Below, piece by piece: positions 30,447 through 35,828 of a stretch of DNA of 35,828 nt. Under the pieces are notes generated by a model. The model saw only the letters and a list, made by a program, of their open reading frames with translations. It was not told the origin of the DNA and did no database searches. Both the position numbers and the translations under genes were made by a program. The first letter of the stretch is position 1, and each line of letters starts with the position of its first letter. The DNA lies in IMG/VR virus record IMGVR_UViG_3300042554_001679, positions 1 to 35,828 of that record; one strand, 5' to 3'. Origin of the DNA: a virus.

Positions 30447-30810
30447 TCCAGATCACCTTTAGGTAGATGGACTGAGCGTTCTTGGGCTTCTGTTGCCAGG
30501 ACGCCTCGATGCGCTGCAGCACCGTCACCCGGTCGTCGGCCCAGACAATCCCCCGGCCGGCATCCATCACGGCGCCCGCCAGGTTGTCCAGATCGGAAGT
30601 GCCCGGGCCAAAGAAGGTCAAGTGCAAAGCCGCCACTTGCCCCTTCTCGAGCGGCGGCAGCGTCCACCACTCGGTCAGGATTGATCGAACGGTCTCCGTC
30701 CATTCCCTGTAACGGCTGTCCTTGTAGGGCCGGCCGCGCAGTGTGAACCGCGGTCGGGACTTCGGCTGCAGTGGCACCGGCAGCACGAAGTCGGCTGTGC
30801 GTAGTCCCAT
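30418..30810 (-). CDS. rusA: RusA-family Holliday junction resolvase
   Basis: A 130-residue protein. VPLQPKSRPRFTLRGRPYKD is the family's N-terminus and SDLDNLAGAVMDAGRGIVWA followed by DDR carries the D-x-DN...D...DD acid cluster. The lysine often seen after DN (DNLxKAV) is Gly here (DNLAGAV), which may matter for activity. It would resolve branched replication/packaging intermediates and occupies the place of T7 endonuclease I (gp3). The ATG overlaps the SSB stop (TGATG). Confidence 0.85.
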   Translation of the reverse strand: MGLRTADFVLPVPLQPKSRPRFTLRGRPYKDSRYREWTETVRSILTEWWTLPPLEKGQVAALHLTFFGPGTSDLDNLAGAVMDAGRGIVWADDRVTVLQRIEASWQQKPKNAQSIYLKVIWNDNSVPAAA

Positions 30811-31472
30811 CAGAAGGGGATCTCATCAGGAACCTCCTGGCTTTTGCGCAGCCGTTGGCTGGGGCTGAGCACCTCCGGTTCTGGCTCGCGCTCAAACACC
30901 GGCGTCTCTTCCTCCTCGAGGACAAAGCCCTCGGTCTTCTCAAACACCGGGGTGTCTTCAGCGCTTTCGTAAGCGACGTGATCGAGCACCTGGACCTGCA
31001 ACAGCTCGAGGCTCATGCCCTTGCCGGTCGGGGTATCCCATCCCCAGGGCTGGAAGGCAACGCGGATCTTGCTGCCGTTGCCGATCAGCTTGGTGGCGGG
31101 CCAAGGGTTGAGCTTGGCGTCGGTCACCACAGGGGGCGACTTCAGATCGCCGCGAGCCGTGGTCTCCTTGCGCTTGAAGTTGATGCGCATTTTCCCGGTT
31201 GGGATCTTGCGTCCTTGCTCGTCCCTGGTGGTGTCCTCACCAAAGGGCCAGGCATGGGGGCTGTACTTGACCTTGCCGCCGCCGTGCAGCTCAGCGAACT
31301 CGGCCTCGAGCTTCTCGATGAACTCGACGGTCGCGGGGTCGTTGGGGTCCAGCAGCAGGGAGACCGACCAAACCCGGGGGCCATCGGCATCAAAGGGCTC
31401 GGGTGCCTCGCCAAGGATCTTGGCCCAGGCCGACTCGCCTACAGGCGTAATAAGCGTTGCTCGTCGCGGCAT
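30810..31472 (-). CDS. Single-stranded DNA-binding protein (T7 gp2.5-like role)
   Basis: A 220-residue protein. The N-terminal ~165 residues form a beta-rich fold (GPRVWSVSLLLDPNDPATVE, TGKMRINFKRKETTARGDLK, NGSKIRVAFQPWGWDTPTGK) like the phage ssDNA-binding/DUF2815-type proteins. The C-terminus is acidic (VLEEEETPVFEREPEPEVL) and ends DEIPF, the classic SSB tip that recruits partner proteins. It is first in the replication operon after the RNA polymerase gene. An identical role to T7 gp2.5 is inferred. Confidence 0.8.
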   Translation of the reverse strand: MPRRATLITPVGESAWAKILGEAPEPFDADGPRVWSVSLLLDPNDPATVEFIEKLEAEFAELHGGGKVKYSPHAWPFGEDTTRDEQGRKIPTGKMRINFKRKETTARGDLKSPPVVTDAKLNPWPATKLIGNGSKIRVAFQPWGWDTPTGKGMSLELLQVQVLDHVAYESAEDTPVFEKTEGFVLEEEETPVFEREPEPEVLSPSQRLRKSQEVPDEIPF

Positions 31473-31510
31473 TTACTCGCTACGGGTGGAGTGCAGCGAA
31501 ACCGTATCGG

Positions 31511-31544
31511 CCTAGGTGCAGATCTGCAACACACCTAGGTGTGT
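31511..31544. promoter_or_regulatory. Nested palindromes in the RNA polymerase-SSB gap
   Basis: The 73-bp gap holds a perfect 16-bp palindrome ACACACCTAGGTGTGT (31529-31544), a perfect 12-bp palindrome TGCAGATCTGCA (31517-31528) and a long inverted repeat CCTAGGTG (31511-31518) / CACCTAGG (31532-31539). There is no T-run, so it is not a standard terminator. An operator, a processing site or a promoter are possible. CTGCAC on the minus strand (31521-31516) lies inside. Confidence 0.6.
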
Positions 31545-31545
31545 C

Positions 31546-33957
31546 TCAAGAGAAGCAGTGTGGGTTCTGCCCGATCTCGCCGGGGCACAGGTCGCCGACA
31601 ATCGGCGGCGCCTTAAACCTAGAAACCCTTGCAGCCGAACGGATCTCTGCCGACATTTCGGCCAGCCAATCGGTTGCGTACAGGGTCCGAAGCTGGTTGT
31701 GCAGGGACTGATGCAGCCACCCTGCACGGCTCGGAATTGTCGCAAAGCAGTCGTGATTTGTTAGGACCGGAATCGATTGGTCACTACAGATGGAGACGAT
31801 TGCCTGGCAATGGGCAGCGTCGAAGTGATGGATCACGTTGGCCGTGATCGAGCGGTTGGTGATCCGTGCTGAGAGCTCGCCGTCATCGGCCTGGTCGTTC
31901 CATGCCTGCCACTTGCGGCTGCCCTTGGTGAGGGTCTGAACGTTGGTGCGTGCATCCAGCTGGTGGGCCATCTGCATCGGCACACCCATCGGGCTGGTCC
32001 ACTGCATCGGGGCGCCCTTGGCCAGCACCCTTTTGGAGATGGCACGCAGCCAGGCCTGCAGCTCGAGGCAGCTCTTGAGCTCAGCGCCCAGCAGCAGGCT
32101 GATCTTGCGGGCCAGGTAGCGGGCCGGTGCCAGGTAGGCCTGCTCCCATTGCGAGACGTTCAGCCCGGCCTGCCGTTCCTCCAGGGCCTGCACCAGGCCA
32201 TCGACGATGCCCAGGAACTGGGCCCCATAGATGGTGGTCATCACCGGCCCCTTGCACAGGCTGCGGTCAATGCCAAAGCCCAGCCACAGCTCAGCGTTGC
32301 GGACTTCTGTTGGCGTGCCATTGCTCAGGTCCAGCTGCAGCAGGCGCAGCAACTGCTGGGCGATGTGGTTGTAGATGTCCTTGCGGATTGAGCCGTTGAT
32401 GTTGGTCAGCCGTGCCAGCCGGCGATCACGGGTCAGCGCCGCTGCAATCCCGATGCCACTACAGGTCTGGTCGAACCGGATCGGGACACTACATGTGGTG
32501 TTCGGATCAACCACCTGCTGGGCAATGGCCCGGCACAACTGCAGGAACTGCCAGGGATCTTTGGCATCACGCCACAGCTCAAGGCGATCCAGTGGGGCCT
32601 CAGCCACGGCGCACATCTGCTGCAGGTGTTCCTGCCCCCACCGCAGGCGCTCATGCCATGTGCGGCTGATGCCGTAGTGGGTGGCCGCGGCCTTCAGCAA
32701 CCACTCGAACCCCTCGACTGAGCAGGTCTCGCCTGCGGCAAAGCCGATTGCCCCTTTCTCCCAGTCCGGGCCCTGGTGCGTGGCATAGCGGTTGCTGCTG
32801 TAGATGCGCCCGCGGAAGTCCAGGCAGTACGCGAACCAGATGGGCTGGCCGGCCACCTCCTCGCACTGCCGCAGGGTTTCCTCAATCCGGCCGCGCATCC
32901 GTGCGCCTTGGTTGCGGTCGAACTGCGCCGCGGCCCGCTGCTTCAGCCAGCGCTTGTACTCCTCTGGGCCCAGCAGCTCCTGCGGGCGGGGCGGCTCGGC
33001 GAAAGGATCACGGGTCAGCGGGAACAGGCCGCGGATGTTGTGGTCCCAGGCGCAGCGCTGCAGCTGCACCATCTCAGGATCGATGCGCAGCTCCTGCTGC
33101 TGGAGGGTGTTAATCACCTTGAGCAGCGGGGCCATCGCCTCCGGGGTCAGGTGGCTCAGGTCCAGGCCGGCCCGGCTGCGCACCAGGGGCTGGTCGTTGT
33201 CCAGGTGGCCACCGCCATTCATCCCCGTCCAGGGCCGCGGCGGCACCAGCATTGGCAAGCGGCGTGCAGGCAGGGGTCTTGGCGGATTGGCCTTGATCAC
33301 CGCCAGGGCCTCGTCGGTGGCGACCACCAACTTCTGGCGGCGGCCGTGCTTCAGGCTTGTCTCGAAGCGGATCAGGTCGCTGTTGGCTGCGATCACCTGC
33401 AGCAGCAGCCCTCCCACCTGGGTGCGCTCGGCCACCGTCCAGCCGCTGATGTCCAGGCGCAGCTGGTCCAGCACCTGCCGGGAGCTGAGGGCCTTGCTGC
33501 CCTTGCGTTTCTGGATCATGCGCAGCAGGCCGGGGCTGAGCTTCTCAATCCGGCCCGCCTTGAGCTCGTCCTGCAGGGCCGTGCCGATGGCGCCCGCCAG
33601 CTTCCGTTCCGTGGGTCGCTGGCTGATGTGATCCAACACGACACCGATTGCGATGGAAGTCAGAGCACGAGGGCCGCGATTCGTGACCATCAGCAGTAGC
33701 GGCCAGGCACTGAAGTACGGCCCCGGTTTGGATGGATTAGCGAGCAGCTCCTCCAGCAGCAGGCCCAGGGCAATCGTGACCCGTTCAGCGTTATCCGTAA
33801 AAAGGGCCGTTCCGTATTCGGTAACGCTCTCCCGGCCTATAGCTTGCAGCTTGGCTCGTTGATTGATTGCGTCCCATTTCGCCCGCTCGAGTTCCCTCGC
33901 TTCCCTCTGCTGCTGCAGTTTGTCCACCGGGGTGGACGCGGCGATTTTGGGTTTCAA
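31546..33957 (-). CDS. T7-type single-subunit DNA-directed RNA polymerase
   Basis: An 803-residue protein (T7: 883), short at the N-terminus. The catalytic residues fall in order: D496 in IRFDQTCSGIG (T7 D537 motif), K569 and Y577 in CKGPVMTTIYGAQF (T7 K631 and Y639, same 8-residue spacing), and D736 in LTNHDCFATIP (T7 D812). CLDFRGRIYSSNRYATHQGP at ~378 is the upstream conserved block. It would transcribe the phage middle and late genes from phage-specific promoters. The only credible starts are TTG 33957 or GTG 33927; neither has a Shine-Dalgarno, and an in-frame TAG lies ~60 nt upstream. Confidence 0.96.
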   Translation of the reverse strand: MKPKIAASTPVDKLQQQREARELERAKWDAINQRAKLQAIGRESVTEYGTALFTDNAERVTIALGLLLEELLANPSKPGPYFSAWPLLLMVTNRGPRALTSIAIGVVLDHISQRPTERKLAGAIGTALQDELKAGRIEKLSPGLLRMIQKRKGSKALSSRQVLDQLRLDISGWTVAERTQVGGLLLQVIAANSDLIRFETSLKHGRRQKLVVATDEALAVIKANPPRPLPARRLPMLVPPRPWTGMNGGGHLDNDQPLVRSRAGLDLSHLTPEAMAPLLKVINTLQQQELRIDPEMVQLQRCAWDHNIRGLFPLTRDPFAEPPRPQELLGPEEYKRWLKQRAAAQFDRNQGARMRGRIEETLRQCEEVAGQPIWFAYCLDFRGRIYSSNRYATHQGPDWEKGAIGFAAGETCSVEGFEWLLKAAATHYGISRTWHERLRWGQEHLQQMCAVAEAPLDRLELWRDAKDPWQFLQLCRAIAQQVVDPNTTCSVPIRFDQTCSGIGIAAALTRDRRLARLTNINGSIRKDIYNHIAQQLLRLLQLDLSNGTPTEVRNAELWLGFGIDRSLCKGPVMTTIYGAQFLGIVDGLVQALEERQAGLNVSQWEQAYLAPARYLARKISLLLGAELKSCLELQAWLRAISKRVLAKGAPMQWTSPMGVPMQMAHQLDARTNVQTLTKGSRKWQAWNDQADDGELSARITNRSITANVIHHFDAAHCQAIVSICSDQSIPVLTNHDCFATIPSRAGWLHQSLHNQLRTLYATDWLAEMSAEIRSAARVSRFKAPPIVGDLCPGEIGQNPHCFS

Positions 33958-34005
33958 TCGGCAGACTTGGGTGCTTTCGGCACCAATTCCACCCCACCTG
34001 TGCAG
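33955..34005 (-). promoter_or_regulatory. RNA polymerase leader with CTGCAC-type motif
   Basis: On the minus strand CTTCTGCACAGGTGGGGTGG (CTGCAC at 34005-34000) lies ~45 nt upstream of the TTG start. CTGCACAGGTG is shared exactly with the tail fibre leader. One copy of the 9-bp TCTGCCGAT repeat overlaps the start codon (33965-33957). Confidence 0.3.
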
Positions 34006-34059
34006 AAGTGTCTAAGGCCTAGCTGCAGCCAAAGGAAACGAGTGCTCTGCAGGGGTGGA

Positions 34060-34117
34060 AGGGCGTCCAGCGGATTATGAGTCCGCTGCTGTCACCAGAT
34101 AGCTAGACCCCCGCCCT
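34060..34117 (-). other. tRNA-Met-like element, candidate attP core
   Basis: On the minus strand a 6-bp stem (AGCGGA / TCCGCT, 34087-34069) encloses the 7-nt loop CTCATAA, exactly the anticodon loop of an elongator tRNA-Met (anticodon CAT). The flank GGTGACAGC is D-arm-like and AGGGCG (34117-34112) could pair with CGCCCT (34065-34060) as a short acceptor stem. There is no T arm (no GTTCRA), so it is not a functional tRNA. Such partial tRNA identity next to an integrase is the usual form of attP. Confidence 0.55.
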
Positions 34118-34149
34118 GTGACCATAAGGCATCTCAAGGATTCAGGAGG

Positions 34150-34185
34150 TCTGCCGATAGGTCTGCATCAAGCATCTCTGCCGAT
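34150..34185 (+). repeat. Direct 9-bp repeats, candidate integrase arm sites
   Basis: TCTGCCGAT occurs at 34150-34158 and 34177-34185 (27 bp apart) and once inverted at 33957-33965, on the other side of the tRNA-like core. I saw no other exact copy in the window by eye. The spacing fits the arm-type sites of tyrosine integrases. Confidence 0.45.
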
Positions 34186-34233
34186 CGATGCTGCAGTTTT
34201 CCGGGTCCGGTGGACGCGTCCGCTGTGACGCGC

Positions 34234-34449
34234 TCAGGGTGTGAACACAGGCAGCGGTGCCGGCGCCACTGACTCAGACCGGAACCCGCCCGGGGTGAAC
34301 GGATCCATGCGCAGCACAGTCCCGTAATCACCCGAGGCATCAGGGATTGAACAGCCCTGTACAAAACTGTTCTCTGGCGTGATCCAGGCGCCGTAGCTGT
34401 AGCCGCAGGCAGGAGCGGCCAGCTGGGCTAGCAAAAGCAGGTGGGTCAT
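34234..34449 (-). CDS. Small exported protein downstream of the integrase
   Basis: A 71-residue protein. MTHLLLLAQLAAPACGYSYG has a hydrophobic N-terminus and a small-residue stretch before Cys15, similar to a short signal peptide but without a basic n-region, so a lipoprotein call is weak. The rest is polar and Pro/Gly-rich with a second Cys. GGAG lies ~7 nt before the ATG, and the integrase stop is 1 nt upstream. In the lysogeny block such a gene may act in superinfection exclusion or as a moron; this is inference only. Confidence 0.5.
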   Translation of the reverse strand: MTHLLLLAQLAAPACGYSYGAWITPENSFVQGCSIPDASGDYGTVLRMDPFTPGGFRSESVAPAPLPVFTP

Positions 34450-34450
34450 C

Positions 34451-35449
34451 TCAGCTCTCCAGTGCGTTGACGCAGGCAGCCAGGGCATCTGTGTGCAGGT
34501 GCAGGTAGCGCTGCACAGAAGCCAGGGAAGTCCATCCCCCGTAGGTCATCAGCTGGTGCAGCGGGATGCCCTTGCTGGCCAGCTTGCTGGCGCAGGTGTG
34601 GCGGGTGGTGTGGATGGACAGGGCACGGTCCTCAGCGAGGCCCAGGGCCCCCTTAGCCAGGTTGAACAGGTGCTGATAGCGGGTGTATTTGTACGGCCAC
34701 AGGCGGTGGCTTGGAACCGCTGGCAGGTGGGGCTCGATGGCCTCGATCGCACGGCGGGTGAGTGGCACTGACCGGGGTTTGCCGTTCTTGGTGGCCCAGA
34801 AGGTGACCTTCCCCTTCACCAGATCCACGTCCTGGCCTTTGACCCGCTCAGCCTCACCCCATCGGCAGGCGGTCTCGAGCAGGAACACCAGCAGGTCGGC
34901 CGCGGCGGGCTCCCCCACCTGCCGGAAGTAGTGGCAGAAGCGATCGCGTTCCTCGTCGCTGATCACCCGGTCCTTGGTGTTCACCAGCTTCAGCTGCTGC
35001 GGCATCCGCGGCACCTCCTGCAGGTGGCCGTGCAGGTGGGCGTCGGAGAGCATCGCCCTGATGGCTGACACCTTGCGGTTGACCGTGCTTGGCCGGTTGC
35101 CCTTGGCCAGCAGCTTCTGGCGCCACTTGTCCACCAGCGCAGCGGTGATCTCACTGATGGGGAAGTATTCGCCGAAGTAATCCACGGCCTCGTGGCTGTA
35201 GATGGCCGCTGTGCGCTCGTAGGCGGTGCCTGCCCATCGGATGCGCAGGGACAGCTCTCGAGCCTCTTTCAGGGTGAACGGCGGGGCCACAGCGGGCTTG
35301 GCATCGCGCTGCACCAGCAGCTCGAGCAGCTCACGCTTGCGGGCCAGGGCCTCGGATCGGCTTTTGCATTTGCCAGTACGGCGGACCCCATTGATGGTGA
35401 CGTCAGCAATCCAGCTGCCGTCTGAGGCCTTGCGGACAGTGCCTGCCAT
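34451..35449 (-). CDS. int: Tyrosine site-specific integrase
   Basis: A 332-residue phage integrase. An N-terminal arm-binding-like segment (VTINGVRRTGKCKSRSEALA), a SAM-like core-binding domain (~70-160) and the catalytic domain follow in order. The catalytic set is R196 (TACRWGEAERV), a lysine in WATKNGKPRSVPL, H280 and R283 in HTTRHTCA, the GGW in MTYGGWTSL and Y315 in VQRYLHL. All are present, so it should be active. The ATG is preceded by an A/C-rich leader (about 35 nt) without a Shine-Dalgarno. It lies near the tRNA-like attP candidate, as in marine T7-like phages that carry integrases. Confidence 0.95.
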   Translation of the reverse strand: MAGTVRKASDGSWIADVTINGVRRTGKCKSRSEALARKRELLELLVQRDAKPAVAPPFTLKEARELSLRIRWAGTAYERTAAIYSHEAVDYFGEYFPISEITAALVDKWRQKLLAKGNRPSTVNRKVSAIRAMLSDAHLHGHLQEVPRMPQQLKLVNTKDRVISDEERDRFCHYFRQVGEPAAADLLVFLLETACRWGEAERVKGQDVDLVKGKVTFWATKNGKPRSVPLTRRAIEAIEPHLPAVPSHRLWPYKYTRYQHLFNLAKGALGLAEDRALSIHTTRHTCASKLASKGIPLHQLMTYGGWTSLASVQRYLHLHTDALAACVNALES

Positions 35450-35484
35450 TGGATTGTGGTGGTGGTGGTTGTTGTGGTGAGGGT

Positions 35485-35802
35485 TCAGAGCCCCTCGATC
35501 TGCCGCACCAGGGCCTTGCCCTTGGCGGTCAGACGGATCACGTAGCGACGCGCCTCCTTTGGATCGCGGACGACCTCAAGCAAGGCGTGCCCGTCGTATC
35601 CCTTCCGATGCGTCTCGCCCAGGGCGTGGACCGTCCGGGACACGGTGGAGTTGGACAGGTTCAAGGCCTCTTCCAACTCCCGATAGGTCGCCTGGCCGCG
35701 TTGAGCGACCACCAGGAAGACCTCCGCATGGTGGATCGGGAACGCCGTTGGACTGAGAACGGAGAAAGCAGCCAGAGCCCTCTCCAGCTGACGTAAATCC
35801 AT
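35485..35802 (-). CDS. MarR-type winged-helix regulator
   Basis: A 105-residue protein with the wHTH plan: FPIHHAEVFLVVAQRGQATY, RELEEALNLSNSTVSRTVHA (recognition helix), then a wing with EVVRDPKEARRYVIRLTAKG and KALVRQIEGL. This is MarR-like but short, and could be the lysogeny or integrase regulator. It is upstream of and co-directional with the integrase (35 bp gap). CCTAGG, also part of the palindrome at 31529-31544, lies 21 bp upstream of its ATG at the window's right edge. No Shine-Dalgarno is clear. Confidence 0.8.
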   Translation of the reverse strand: MDLRQLERALAAFSVLSPTAFPIHHAEVFLVVAQRGQATYRELEEALNLSNSTVSRTVHALGETHRKGYDGHALLEVVRDPKEARRYVIRLTAKGKALVRQIEGL

Positions 35803-35828
35803 GGTCCGTAGCGGCGGCGACTCCTAGG

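Larger units (their letters stand above)
33958..34233. other. Non-coding region with candidate attP
   Basis: The longest non-coding stretch (about 275 bp), between the lysogeny block and the RNA polymerase gene. It contains a tRNA-like element (34060-34117), two direct copies of TCTGCCGAT (34150-34158, 34177-34185) and, just at its left edge, one inverted copy (33957-33965). No reading frame with a credible start, ribosome site or protein-like composition is seen. Confidence 0.6.

Noticed and set aside
32776-33699. Long plus-strand ORFs opposite the RNA polymerase gene
   Set aside because: The minus frame carries all polymerase motifs; the plus frames lack protein-like patterns.
34060-34117. 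Functional tRNA-Met gene
   Set aside because: There is no T arm (no GTTCRA) and the D arm and acceptor are irregular; only the anticodon arm is exact, so I treat it as attP-like.
34134-34364. 76-residue minus-strand ORF crossing the candidate attachment region
   Set aside because: It overlaps the better supported exported-protein gene in another frame and has no ribosome site or protein-like pattern.

Overview
This window is most of the genome of a T7-like podovirus that carries an integrase, so it is probably temperate. The base composition is GC-rich (about 60 % by eye). The combination of a T7-type RNA polymerase, a tyrosine integrase just upstream of it, and marine-type tail proteins recalls cyanobacterial podoviruses, so a Synechococcus/Cyanobium-like host is my best guess. 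That is an inference: no host gene is visible. The window starts inside the large terminase gene and ends just upstream of a MarR-type regulator, so both ends are cut.

Almost everything reads leftward (minus strand), in T7 order from right to left. The order is: lysogeny/control block (MarR-like regulator, integrase, small exported protein; 34234-35802); a roughly 275-bp non-coding stretch with a tRNA-like attP candidate (33958-34233); phage RNA polymerase (31546-33957); DNA metabolism (SSB-like protein, RusA-type resolvase, two Cys-rich proteins, a possible helicase-loader-like protein, several tiny ORFs, a FEN-type exonuclease; 27370-31472); three related gp6.7/gp7.3-like virion proteins (25921-27164); portal, scaffold and capsid, then a terminator (22238-25919); tail tubular proteins A and B (18771-22194); internal/ejection proteins (8491-18774), one with a peptidoglycan hydrolase domain; two fibre/receptor-binding proteins (3828-8449); and a cassette of small, partly membrane-anchored proteins likely to serve lysis or fibre assembly (2463-3792).

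At the left end the orientation becomes mixed. The large terminase (plus) converges on the small terminase (minus), and a C39-type peptidase with a coupled small gene reads plus between the small terminase and the lysis-like cassette.

The phage appears to make its own RNA polymerase for late transcription. No DNA polymerase or primase-helicase lies in the canonical T7 position. Replication therefore either uses the host replisome or depends on genes outside the window. Genes are packed with ATGA, TGATG or 8-nt start/stop overlaps, so translational coupling is general. The few true gaps hold most of the regulatory signals: a capsid-distal terminator, a 16-bp palindrome, a recurring CTGCAC-type motif and the putative integration site with three 9-bp repeats.
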